NCBI GenBank assembly: GCA_023630585.1
Contig: CM042558.1
Coordinates: 13,864,800 to 13,928,799 of the forward strand
Direction: 5' to 3'
Origin: Cranoglanis bouderius
Taxonomy: Eukaryota; Chordata; Actinopteri; Siluriformes; Cranoglanididae
Length of the DNA stretch: 64,000 bases
Shown: positions 1-12,400 of the stretch, in pieces
Layout: each line of letters begins with the position of its first letter
Numbering within the stretch: the stretch's first letter is position 1
The notes under the pieces: model-generated
Seen by the model: the letters and a program-made list of their open reading frames with translations, nothing else
The model's database searches: none
What the model was told of the DNA's origin: nothing
Made by a program: the position numbers and the translations under genes

Positions 1-659
1 CACCCCAATAACATTCCTCAGACACCCAGCAGAGGCCCATAGACTTGTTTGTACCCTTCCCCCACGTTCCAGCAAAAAAAGACCCTTAGCAAACCCCCCC
101 TTGTGAGTGAGAGATGCGTTCCACGTCCACACCCCCCCAATTCTTTCTGCAGCCTTTGAAAAGGACAAGAGAATTGGGGTTGAAAAGACAGGAGATAGCC
201 CCTAATCGTCTGTGTGCCTATAGATTGCCTACCTGCAAACATCCAATCACCCGGCTCTCTTCTTCACCTCAACAATCCCCCACCCCCCCCCAAACTCCGG
301 CTGAAGGTTTGAGAGGTTCACATCTAACCCTGATACATACGTAGAATAGATTTGCGCATTAAGTGGGTAGAGGATTATTATGGGAAATAAAAGTTCACTG
401 TCTGTGTGTATGTGTGTGTGTGTAAATGAAATATTGCCACCATCATCCTCTGTATAATTTTATGAGAGCCACGCCAAAACCTCTGGCCACCTGAGATATT
501 TCACTGGGTGTAACAGAATTGCATTTGTCCTTCCTTTTAAATGGCAAAGATTTAACAATGTTGATAGAAAAACAACTCTTTAAGTTCATGATCTCATTTT
601 TAATGTAAAGGTAGGCAAATCTAATATTTAATTGATCTATATCCCTGGTATAGAGTCTT

Positions 660-733
<74 letters not shown>

Positions 734-1395
734 GATTTATTAATGCAGCAGGGAGTCTCATAGACAGCTGTCCTCCACAAACACCACACTGACAGAGCCG
801 ACAAGGTGAACAGCTTCCTCTAGTGGTCAGCTTATAATATTAGAAGTCGCTCAAGCACAGATCTAGGCTGTTATGAAGTAAAATTGGATGAGATTTATTG
901 TGAAACATGTATATTAATGTGCTTGTCCTGATCAGCATGCAGATATACAGACAAAATAGTGTACTGATATCTTTATGCAGAGCAAACAACAGCTGTCAAT
1001 GGCTATAAAATTCATGTGATATGATCACATGGCCTACACAAATGTTTCCTAGTGTTACACAATTAGACAGGGAGACACCGTCAGGTCAATGTTCAATTGT
1101 AGTAATTGTGTTAATAATTGTTTAAAGCAACCTTTAACTGAAATAGCGTTTGAGCAAAATCATTATGATAACATCTCAATAACCTTAGTATGCATTATTT
1201 TGTGCAAACCATGGTTATAGCTTGGTTATTATGGTGTCATAGTTTTATGGCTATGACTATAGTCACAGTTCAAGACTCAAAGAGAAATATGATTGCAGTT
1301 ACATAAATGTATAAATCTTTAATTTATATTTTAATCTTGCAAAGTACATTATATATTTGAACAAGCACTTACCAATGGTTCAAAAAATTCACAGG
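1..1395. other. upstream non-coding flank
   Basis: I see no exon with convincing coding content or splice context here. The small open frames at 18-344 overlap on both strands, are rich in Pro/Ser and have no recognisable family. Apart from a long GT microsatellite the stretch is AT-rich unique-looking DNA. It could be the 3' flank of a gene lying to the left, but nothing in the sequence proves that. Confidence 0.5.
662..730. repeat. (GT)n microsatellite
   Basis: About 34 uninterrupted GT units, followed by TTTGATTTATT. This is a simple repeat, probably polymorphic, with no gene overlap. Confidence 0.97.
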
Positions 1396-1557
1396 TGTAT
1401 TTAGTACACCTGGGTGACTAGGAACAGATCCCTTGCCATGTATTCTCCAACCTCATCGGGCATTATAGGAGAAGACTTAGAGCTGTTATAAGTGTGCTTT
1501 CACAGCCTTCTTTACTCATATTTACCAAGGGTGCCAATATTAGTGGAGGGCACTGTA
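1396..1557 (-). mobile_element. Tc1-like element fragment (solo end)
   Basis: The end of this stretch (about 1500-1557) matches the right terminus of the Tc1-like element at 16650-17735, including the TACCAAGGGTGCCAATATTA motif and the GGAGG-CACTGTA tip. Inner pieces match two separated parts of that element (around 16905-16955 and 17440-17465, reverse complement). It is therefore a rearranged, internally deleted copy with no transposase left. The left boundary is uncertain. Confidence 0.75.
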
Positions 1558-1565
1558 CCTGTAAG

Positions 1566-2562
1566 CAATGGTTCTCAAAGTGTTTTGTTACAGCGATGGA
1601 AACCCACCACTATTAAAGCTGTCATATTTATGACTGAGTTCTTATAGTTATTAGTCTATATGACTGGTAACATTGAGTTTAAGCCATGCTTCAATAACTC
1701 AAAAATGAGTCGCTCTGTAAATAATGCAAACATGGGCCTAATGCGTTCTGTTGGTGGAAAGAATAAAATGTTATAAGGCAACAATAAATAGTCAAAAGAT
1801 TCTTTTGAAAATTTAAATTCAAATAATTAGCCTAATATTTGAATAATTGGATGATAAGTACATGACATAAATCTGTGCCAATGGGGAACTGTGAAATTTG
1901 TTTTACAGTTAAAGGTGTCCCTAGCTACAAAACTTGATTTATATCACTACCATAAAACCATAAAACCTTAGCAACATTGTTGTTAAATGTTTATATAATC
2001 TATGAATGTGTAATAAACATAAAGCACCATGTAAAACATGATGGTACTGTGATTTAACATATGCTGCCCATTGTAGCCATAAAGAACAACAGTAAAACGA
2101 TTATACTAGCATGATTCAGTCTGATATAGTTCCAAACATATCAGATCGTAGGAAAATCTGTAAAGTCATACTCAAATCAGTACCTTAATTTTGGTCACGG
2201 AGCCCCTATAACTAGGAAATAAATTCCACAGATCTGGTCAGTACAGTTTTATGAAAATTATTAAACTATTAAAATATCAGGCTTATTATGTAAACGTGTA
2301 CAATAAAGATCTGGTTATTTATTACAGCTGTAGAACATTTTATTTTTTTTAACTTGGCACTGACAGAACACATTAGATCCAAGTTGAACTTGAATTTTAG
2401 TTATGAGGTTTGGATTAAACCCTTTCACTTCCAGTTAGAAGTCAAACAGATTAATAACTCAATAATAAATATAATACACTTAATAATAACAAATAATTGC
2501 CACCATTGTAACAAACCCTGACCATGCTTCAAGGACTCCACTTTGCGAACCACTGTTTAGCT
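1566..2562. mobile_element. non-autonomous hAT-like element (putative)
   Basis: The left edge (GGTTCTCAAAGTG) and the right edge (CACTTTGCGAACC) form an imperfect inverted repeat of the type found at hAT-like ends in vertebrates. An internal portion near 1610-1720 resembles 38228-38445, including a shared CAATAACTCAAAA stretch, so it is a dispersed family. No transposase frame is visible. The superfamily is inferred from the end sequence only. Confidence 0.45.
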
Positions 2563-2639
2563 TGTTATCCGCTCTAACCCAAAACACGTTATGCTTTTTA
2601 TCCTTTTATGGTTGCGTTTAATGTTAGTGGCTGTTGAGG

Positions 2640-2896
2640 TGATGACTTGGGACAGGTGTGTCAGGAGATATACGATAAACAGCGTAGCGCGTGAGGACTA
2701 GAGGACAGGGAGACACTACATTACATACACTACAGGTTTGTGTCTTAACTATTAAGATTAATCGTCTCTACAGTGTTCAGGATTTATCTTGTCAGTGTGC
2801 ACAGAAAACCCTCTGGACTGTTTTATCACGCGCGCGCTAGTTTCGAGTACCTCAGGTGTCTGTCCTCGAGGCTTCGCGCGCTCGGTTGCTGCTGAG
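2640..2896 (+). promoter_or_regulatory. CpG-rich patch, candidate distal first exon
   Basis: In AT-rich surroundings, 2826-2882 is a local cluster of CpGs (CACGCGCGCGC and TTCGCGCGCTCGG). A good splice donor (GCTGAG|GTAAACG) follows at 2897. That is the pattern of a noncoding first exon with its promoter. It could be a distal start for zmynd8, whose first coding exon lies 3.4 kb downstream. There is no coding content and no transcript evidence, so the call is tentative. Confidence 0.35.
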
Positions 2897-5800
2897 GTAA
2901 ACGTTTGTGGTGTCTTGTAACATCGCCTTCGTCACACTCCCTTCTCCTCTATGGCCAGTGTAAAAAGCAAAACACTCTTTTGTTCATTTAAATTTAGGAA
3001 GACGTTGTCACGACAGAAGATACACACTGGCCGTGTGTCTTCAAAACTGGAAAATAAAGCAAGTTCTGGCCAGCTAGCGGTACTTAAACTCTTTATGTTA
3101 ATAATTTTGGCCTGTACTTAGCTATAAAAAGTCAAACAAACGAGACGAACAGAATTATCTTTATTATTTGATACTTGTCACTTCTCATATATTGTGAAGA
3201 AAACAATCTTTACATTTACAACTTTACATGTACTTGGCTTTCACTAACAGCCAATAGCTAATGTTAGAATCTTACTCATAGCTAGTATGCTAGTTGAGTT
3301 CCCTCAGTGGTTTCCTACAAGGTTTACAGTGGAAAAAACCCATATGATCACATAGCATATTTATTTTGTGAATATAATGTACCAATTAAAAAATATTGGC
3401 ATACAAGCACCATTATATTTATTTATTGGAAGCATTAGAGCTGTTAACACCAGAAATTTCCCACCGGAACCCACAGAACCCAAACCACTAACACTGAAAA
3501 ACAGTTTATCATATTTACAGGACAGGAATTTTACATTAAAATTAAAACAACTACATTAAAATGTACATATTTTAAAGCTTGTTTTTACATTATTAAGCTT
3601 ATAAAATAAACAGCTGCCTATGACAGTGTGATTGCCATCATTTGATTGTGTCACATGAATTAGAGTTATAACCAATAAACTGAGAGGGGACAACTTAGAG
3701 CATGAATATATGAGCAAAAGGGACACTTTATTGACCCATCCTCGCTGACACCTAGCCATTCATGTCCATCTTTCCATTTCTGACCAGGCGCAAGCGTTGG
3801 AGGTTGAATAAACACCTGAAATAAGACCTCAGACACAACAAGATAAAAAAAATAAAATAAAATCCCGGTCTTGTTCATAAATTAGCCAGAAGAAAACCGT
3901 TAGCGACTGTGATTTCTCTACGTAAGAGTTGTAGCAGGTCTTACAAAGTTGTGCTCCACTGACTATAACAAGTTTGAGAGTAGTTCACAGTGATCACCGT
4001 CAACAATTAAAAGATTTGCCAGTTTAAAAACTATATTAAAACCACAGACCACACTGTCATAGTCCACTGGGAGTCACTGACAACTAAGGGTGTAAACCAC
4101 AGGATTCGAAATGACAGGCAACAATTCGATATTTGATGAAACAATACAACCGAATCTGCAACAATACAATATGATTCGATTTAGTAGCCCCAGATCAATA
4201 TATAACCAACGTTGTCTTTTATTTTATGGCCTATATTCGCGAATGATGATGAAGTAGAGAATGACTATTTAAGCCTAGCCTATTTAATTATTTACATCAG
4301 TTTAAAGATCAATTGTAAAACAAACTTTGTTCTTTTCCGATAACAACTGATTGTTGCATTGAGTTGCCTTTTAAATTGTTGCATTTCATCAGAACGTTAT
4401 ACCCCTACTGACCACATAGCTAGCTAGTTCAACAGCCTTCTTGCTGGCTACTTTAGTATAATATAAATGTCATTGCCAAGTTAAATTTTTTTCACAATGT
4501 ATTAAGTTGTGTCCAGTGGGAAGCCAGTTCTTTCTCTTCTCTTGCACAGTGCTTCTATAAAGTTATTGCTGATCATAGAAATTTCACCCAGGTTATTTGT
4601 CATGTCTTATGTAAAGAAGGTATGACATAATAAGAGAGCTTTAATTAAATTCAAAATGCATTGTTTTTATTGTTTTAGTTTTATAGACAGTAGGTTGGTT
4701 GGCTGCACAACCATGACAAAAAGACAACAGTCAAAAATTAAACCTTATGTAATCCATGGCCTACGGTATTCATTTGTCCAGAATTTATTCATTACTGTCT
4801 GTGATTTATCAAGACACCCTCAACACACTCAGGTACATCTCAGTGTGCTTTAATGTTTCAAAATAGCACTTGCACTTTGCAAACTATTTAGGTACATTAG
4901 AGACACAGATACAGTTACATTAGATACCACTTTAGATACATTAATGTCCAACATGGTGGCAACAATAAAAAAAAAAATCTTTAAAAGCCCAATTTTATGC
5001 CACTTTGTCATCATTAATAATCATTTGAAATGTAATCCACTTATCTATTGTAGTCTACTCTGTTACCACAGGATAGTGGATATGCTTTTGCACTGTACTT
5101 TTGGAATCATTGTCAGTAACACTATATATAATATACTGTATTGATCTTATATTTCCAAAATAAGTTCAAATCAGTCCTGGATGTGGATAAAATATAGGCA
5201 TCATCAATCTGTTACAGCCTCCTACTTCCTGAAACATAGCTGATGATTGATAAAGTGTTTGGACTCCTTATTGTATACGTCTAAAATTCAGTAGGGTCTT
5301 GTTTATATTGGTTTCCTTGATGTTCCCTCGACATTAACGATTTCTTATTAATAAAAATCAAAACTGATTAAAAGTTTTGATTTTTATTAATAATGTGCCA
5401 AGGATTTCATATTATATTGGAAAGTAAATAGTATAGTAAATCTGATTTATGAAGATTTATAAAGATAATGATGAGAATTTACCTAATACAATATGCGAAC
5501 GGGTTTTTTTAAACAAAATGCCATGATAGTGTAACATTTTATTGCCCATTGTTCTTTGGCAGTATAACAGTTTTTTTTTTCCATTTTGCAAATCAATAAA
5601 TAGTTAAAAAATGAAAAGGTTAAGGAATAATAGGGATTTGGGGGCCTATGTGGGGAAAAAAAGGGGAAAGTAGAGGCGTGGAATTAGGACATAGGTTTCT
5701 GTATATCTGAGGTAGGCATTTAAAGGGTTAAAGATTTGTCTTCCATAAAATGACTAGATCTGTCACCCAAGAGCTGTGGGCTGTGAAATGCTAAGAGTCC

Positions 5801-6099
5801 TAAAAAAACACAAAAGATTATGGTGTAATTAAGTTATTATAGATAAATTAGCACTATTTGATGTTTTCTTCGCGTCTTATTTAACCTGGAACTGTGAAAA
5901 CTGTGACCCTTTTCATTGGATTGCTTTGAGTTTGTATCAGGGATCCCTTTTTGTTTTGTTTTTTTAAACTTACTCAGCCAATGTTATCGTTAAAAAATTC
6001 CCTGACAGTTCAGATGTTGGAAAAGATCTTGTTCCCAGATCAGTTGTGGTTTGTTCAATATGGATTCCTTGGTCAAGGCCTAGCTCTTCTTGTCGTGTC
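2897..6099. other. non-coding stretch upstream of zmynd8
   Basis: This is AT-rich DNA without supported exons. The small frames at 3368-5144 show no family resemblance, and 4105-4190 is a degenerate ATTCGAT-type repeat. The only structured element is the perfect hairpin at 5345-5393. If the 2640-2896 patch is a zmynd8 first exon, this would be its first intron. Confidence 0.5.
5345..5393. repeat. perfect 21-bp inverted repeat (hairpin)
   Basis: Two perfectly complementary 21-nt arms (5345-5365 and 5373-5393) flank a 7-nt loop (GATTAAA). The arms are AT-rich, starting TTATTAATAAAAATC. It may be a minimal or footprint MITE, or a replication-slippage palindrome. No gene overlaps it. Confidence 0.9.
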
Positions 6100-6334
6100 T
6101 GTAACCCAGCTTTGGCTGAACAAAAGACACTTAGCCAGGAAGCGTTTCGGCCAATCAGCTGCCACCTTCCAGCTTGCCAGCGAGCATTGTCCAATCACAG
6201 CACTCTTTTGGCTCGGCTGCCTCGGAGTGCCGAGGCTGTGCTTATGCAGTGAGAGAGGGCTGAGGGCTGTCCTCCATGTTTTAATAAGCACTGACATTAC
6301 ACTCAAGTCTTTTCTAAGCCATGCATCCACAGAG
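6100..6334 (+). promoter_or_regulatory. zmynd8: zmynd8 promoter with paired CCAAT boxes and first exon
   Basis: Two CCAATCA boxes (6151-6157 and 6191-6197) sit 40 bp apart, typical of NF-Y dependent TATA-less promoters. About 50 bp further on, a purine-rich stretch (GAGAGAGGGCTGAGGG, from 6251) is a plausible start region. The exon then carries the zmynd8 initiator codon (6321) and ends in an excellent donor at 6335 (GTAAGT). The promoter role is inferred from position and motifs. The exact start site cannot be read from sequence. Confidence 0.6.
6321..6334 (+). CDS. zmynd8: zmynd8 coding exon 1 (MHPQ start)
   Basis: ATG CAT CCA CAG AG, then GTAAGT. It encodes MHPQ plus two bases of the next codon. 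MHPQSLAEEE is the N-terminus of the long ZMYND8 isoform in other vertebrates, which is why I chose this start over the longer open frame at 5951-6370 that reads through the donor. Confidence 0.85.
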
Positions 6335-8675
6335 GTAAGTTTGCTTTCTATGCTTTCACTTTCTGTTTAGCAAATCTGCTAATGTTGTATAAGTTGTTAA
6401 CACAGAAATATTATGTTTTTGTTTTGGGGGGAGGGAGGTGGCAAAATCCTATTCCAACAGCACAGAGCTGGATCCTGACAGGAACAGGACTCCACAGCAA
6501 TGTGTTTCATTTTCTGTCTGTCTCTGCTGTTTTTATAACCCCTTGTTAAGCTGTTAGTGTACCCAGGACAAGAATGGACTTCCGTGCTTTCTCTCAGCTG
6601 TAACATTGATCAAGCAAGGAGAGGAATACAGGACTGGTGTAGGCCAAGACTCTCAAAATGGAAGGCCCTGTATGTGTAAGGGGAAACCCAGGCTGCAGAA
6701 TGGCTTGCATTATAAGCACTACTGCAAGTAAACAGCTGTTCATTGCTGATCTTGCCTTTTGTTCTAGTAATACAAAAAAGAGGAGCAGTGGTTTGCTGAA
6801 CTGAAAATGGCCTTTATTTGACACACATAACTGTATCTAGTATATGTACCTGGCTTTCTGTAATGTGCATTGATGGCACTGTGACACTGTTTTCTGTATG
6901 GATAGGAGTTGGCAGCCATTTCAGGTAGCTTCCCTTTTTCAATCATATAGTGTAAGGGCCTGGTCCTGTATACTTCACACACTCAGTGAGTTCAAGAAGC
7001 TGGAATCTTAGAAACTCTTTTATTAAGCTGAACTAGAGTGGCCATGAAGAGGCATCTTATGTGTCATAAATTAAAGATACATTGCGTTCAAAATGTATCA
7101 CAATATATTGTGTCTGCACTTTGGAATCAGCTAGGGTTGCAAAATGTATAAACTGATAACCAGAATTGGTTGTTTTTAGTTCTGACATCCTAGGCTGCAA
7201 CATGCAACATGAAGTTCTTAGTTTTATTGTGTGCTGAGAACATCTTGACCAGTTTGAGTATTTTTTAGTTGAGCATAACATCGTATTTCAACGAATCATG
7301 GCATACTGTAGCCGAATCAACATCACATCAGCATGTCCACATTGTGTAGCTCTGCTTTCAACCATACATTGTAACATATGGTATGTTTATATGAAAAGTG
7401 TTTGGAATGATTAAATCTCTCTTGTCAGAGCTCCTGGTTAGAGGAAGCAGATATGATTTGGCTGTGTGTAGCACTCATAGCTGAAATAATGTGAGTCTGG
7501 ATGCATGTTCTTCAAGACCAAAATCCTGGCTTGAGCTTTTTGTATTCGATCCACAGATGGCCAAGCTCCTCAAATTCATGTCAGTTGTTTGACAATGCCT
7601 CCATTGCCATAACTGATGAAAGCCTTCTGATTAATTCTGACTAATCGTCTGACCTTACCTGATTAAAGGCTGTGTTTGTTTACATGTCAGATCCTCTCAA
7701 ATGTGAGCAAGGAGTTGATTAATTGCTTAATTATTTGAGGTTGTTCACAGTTGTCTGGATTTTGTTAGCGATCCACTCGGCTGACCCATTAGCAACAGTG
7801 ACAACACAATATTCAGTCCGTACAGGATTTCGCTGAATGTTTTTGTGATTGTTGCAGCCAAAAATGTTTGATTTTGCTGCAGATTTTTTTCAAAATTTGC
7901 AATGCAATTTGCAGAGTTTTTTTGTGGAAAACTACTCGAATTGGCAAAATTGCAATTGCACGAAATTGTTTTGCACGGCCTTTTGCAGTGATGTTTGTTG
8001 GCAAATGAGACCTTTTAGCTGTACTCGTGTTCGACGCAAGTGAATCAACGAGGGCTTGGCTGAATGCGTGTTGTGATGACGTCACATGACACGTCTTGGC
8101 CCAAATCTGTGGAAAATCTGAGGTAATTTTGAAAAATTGCGAGCTCCACCAAATATTGTTGGTGTTTCCTTGATTTTGCGTTAATTTCTGCGATCGCAAA
8201 ATCCTGGAGGGACAGTAATATGTTGAAGATAATTATTATACAGTACAGTTTAGGCTTCATTGATTATTCGACAAAATCAGTTTGTCAGTTATGAAATATC
8301 ATCAACATAAATGTTTATTGTTGATGCCTTGTTGTCTTAAACAGCAACTCAAACGCTCTACAATCCGAGACTGAATAGCTACTTTTCTGTCGCTTTACAG
8401 TAAAACCGGATAAAATGTCATGTCAGTAGCACTGATAACATTGCTAATTCTGCCTACATTCTTTTCAGACGATAGGTCACATATAAAGTGTGACGTCACG
8501 TATTTAGTGCTAATGTAGCACTGTGGTTACCCTGCCTCTGATTGTGTATTAGCTTTGAGGACAAAAAGGAAGTGTTTTCACAATGTTTTGGCTCATTTGT
8601 AGCCCCTGGCAACACGGTTTCAAACTATTTGTAATACTAAGGAGCTGTCATGTAATAAGATTTTACCAGTGGTTG

Positions 8676-8746
<71 letters not shown>

Positions 8747-9424
8747 CTGATCAGAAGTGTGTGGGCATGTCAGATTGCTAACTGATTGACAGTGATGTCC
8801 TCCCGGCAACATAAAAACACCCCATGAACAATTCTAGTGCTAGAAAAGCGTGTAGGAATGACTGAGTAGAGTTTCCACAGTGGGTTTGCAGTGTGTATGC
8901 AGACACTGATACTTCTACTTCAAAAATAACAAATGTACTAAATTTGCAGTCAGTAGTAAATTCACCACAGAAGCTACAGCTAACTATAGAACTAAAGTAA
9001 TTATGGAAAATAAGTCGACATGGGCTTTGAGTTGGAATATTACTTCCTTACCTCAAAGTATTGTAATGTTTTTCTATTTTCATGGACGCCTTCTAATTTT
9101 CTCGTTAGGCCCGTAGCTTTCGAGGAACAAAATAAACGGGATTATTGTATAAGCTCCAAATGATAGGATTTTATTATTGTCATTGAAACAGAGAAATAAT
9201 AATGTTTGTTGATTAAATGAAAATTAGGTCTATTTCATATTAGATATAATCTATAAAAAGAAATCTGTAAAGGTGGTATCTATATAGATACCGTGTGTAT
9301 TTATTGTATGTGCAAAAGTCATCTGAACGAATGATAATACTGGGTATTTTCCAAAATATAGCTGTTTCCTGTAAGGCAGGTTACATTTTCCTTTTGGTTC
9401 TTTGTCTCTATGCTCTATGTGGGA

Positions 9425-9462
<38 letters not shown>

Positions 9463-12400
9463 GTGTCCGAGGCCCTCACTGCATTCTTGCGGGCTGCTCT
9501 CCTGGCAAAGTTCGCGTTCTCACAGTTGCCACAGAAAGCTCTAGAAAATGGATGCCTGTCACTGCTCTTAGCAATTAGACAAGGCAAAGGGAAAGCAGGC
9601 AATCCGAAGCATTTGTCCTAGCTCTACAGAGAACATGTACATGTTGTCTTGTCAGTGAAGGCTTGAAGAAGTGGAGTGTGATTCGGAGTGTGTTTTTGAT
9701 GGCGGATGGCAGCAGCAGCCCTCCCTGCATTGCAGCAGTGGATCAGAGCAGAGCAGAGAGAGCAGGGAGAGCCAGCGTGCCACACAGCACAGAGCGCCCA
9801 ATCACGCGCCTCCGTGTGGCTCTCAAACCAATCGGCAGCCCACAGCTGAGGTTAAAGATTGACAATTGCACCGAGAGCGGCAGGGAGAGAGAGCAAGGCC
9901 CTTCTGGAAAATTCTACACCCATCTTTGTCTCATCCCTTACCAGCTATTATAATTGAAGGAAAATAAAAAATAAAAAACAAGGCCTTGCCTGAAGAACCT
10001 GTTCACTGTGCACATAAAGAAAAATAAGGTATGCTGTTATTATGCATCAATTGTTTAACTTAATGCGATGGTTAATGTGATGTCAGCTTTTTTTGACAAG
10101 AAAGATGGTTACATGTATGTCATGCTGCCTTGCTGTGTGAAGGGTTTGTGCCAGGTGAAGTGGTGCTATTGATTGTGCGAGGGGAAATGGCTGTTGCTGA
10201 GGATGGATGGTGCATGCAGGGTGGACGAGAGAAGGAGGCCAAGATGGCAAGTGCACAGCCTCTGCAAATGTTGTCTTGTATGAGTGTGTGTGCTTTCATT
10301 TTTCTCCCCCAGAAATGCAGAGGGGGAGAAAGAAGAAGAATCAAGCCAGCATAAGAAGGCAAAGATATTGCTGCATCAACAAGAAGATGATTATCATTGA
10401 ACTGGAATTCTGTAGCTTAATTGTATCCAAAAGATCCTTATAATACCATGTTTTTAACTGTAATCGAATGACATTTTTAAAATTCGTGAGTCATGGGGTA
10501 CAGAATGTGTAGACATACACATTGCATTGCATTTTTTTCTCTTCTTATGTTTAGACTGGATGAGTGCACAGGCATAGCAGATGGTTGGTTTGTTTTGTTA
10601 ATGGAAAGATCAGGGCATGGTGTGGAGAGGGGGAAAACAGCACAACAGCAATGGCTGACTGTCATTTCATAACCTGTGAAGTTATGGAGACAACACCATT
10701 ATTATCATTGTTCGAACCATTATAGTGGACTGGGAATTGGATACTCTATATACTAGTAATATAGCTTGCTACATATGTTCATGTATAAGGCCTTCGTTCA
10801 CTGTGCATGTAATATAAAAAATATATTTGTTCACACATGATTTTTCCAGGAGCCCGATTCAGTGTTATATAAACTACCTTTGTTTTTCTCAAGCTGTCCT
10901 TGTGACTAGGCTGTGTGTTGGTGGTGTTCTGGAGTGAGGGAAGGCAATATCATCCCCGCCCTCTGGATACATTATTCATTTTGCAGAGGCAATCGTTTCC
11001 TCCATTGTCCACTGTCTGTTCACCTCCTACACTGATTATAATTTTATTATGGCTAGTTGAATTTGCTCACTTTAAGCGTGCAAGTTCACGTACAAACATG
11101 GATCCACTACAGTGCCTAATTCTTAGGAATCCACATGTTTTTGTGTGGCATTCGACTAAGTTTGGCATCAGAAATTTGCCTTAATTTAACCAGAGACCAA
11201 TTAAAGACTTTCTTGTCTTTTGTAGCCTATGAATTTTTGTTTTAAACCTGATTGCAGCATGCATTTTGTCAGTGTTTGTCCATGGACTTCAGACCTCTCT
11301 TGTTTTGAAAAGCCTCCTGCAGTGACACTGACAGAGACCCTGGGCTTCTGTCAAAGAAGCTCTTTCACTGAGACACCTCTCTCTCTGCTACACTCAAAGC
11401 AGTGGAAATAATAAACCGGAGAAGACGAAATTCAATGAGACCTCTTGGTTGCATCAAAGCTTCTGTTCGCTGTCCAACCACCCCCACTTTTACACAGCCT
11501 GTTCAACTGGACGATTGAATATTTTCTGTGAAACTATTAACAGTTATGACTGTTCCTCTGCTTGCTTCATTTGTTATAATAAGGGATAAGTAAAAGTACA
11601 TGTTCGTGGTACTGAAACCGATACCGTTACCAAAATGAGTAACCTACTTAGTATTAAACAATCAGAGGCGTCATGGAACATTTTATTTTGCTCTGTTTAT
11701 GTTGGTTGCTCCCATGTGCTGCTAGAAATGAACACCTTGTATTGTCATCCCTACACATGAGATTTATGTTTAAAATCTTACGATTAAACAGTATCTTTTA
11801 TAGCGAGCACTGGTGCGCTGAACGGTGAGCGTGGTCATTCACAATGTGTGCAGGGTGTTGTGAATTGCACTTTGACACCCAAGCAAATTGCAGACCCTGC
11901 GGAAAGGAAGCATTCATATCTCAGTGCTCAGTGCTCGCAGAAATGAAGTGCTCTCATGCGTGACATTTCTCTGTACGCCAGTACCTGATACCATTTTCGG
12001 TATCGATGCATCTCTAATTATAATCATAACGATTTCCACACTGATACCAAACCCCATTGTTGCTTCTCCCATGTTTGCTTACTGGCTAGCACGTTTGCCT
12101 TGCACACGTTTTGGGGGTTTGATTCCCCCCTCCGCCTTTTGTGCGCGGAGTTGGAATGCTCTTCTTGTGCTTTGGGGGGTTTCTTCAGGTACAGTTTTCT
12201 CCCCCCCTACAAAGACAGGCATTGTAGGCTGATTGCCATCTATAATTTGTCCATAGTGTGTGAATGTGTGTGCGATTGTGCCCTGTGGTGAGCTGGCACC
12301 CCGTCCAGGCTGTGCCCCGTGTTCCCTGGGACAGGCTCCAGGCTCCCCACGACCCTATGTAGGATAAGCGGTACAGAAAAATGGATAGATGGATTGATCT

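Noticed and set aside
5951..6370. 139-residue + frame over the zmynd8 first exon
   Set aside because: It crosses the excellent donor at 6335 and has no family resemblance. The MHPQ start spliced to exon 2 explains the region.
12084..12300. tRNA genes at 12084, 15050, 39045 and 19829 (minus)
   Set aside because: The A/B boxes belong to SINE heads; the cloverleaf and flanks do not make functional tRNAs.
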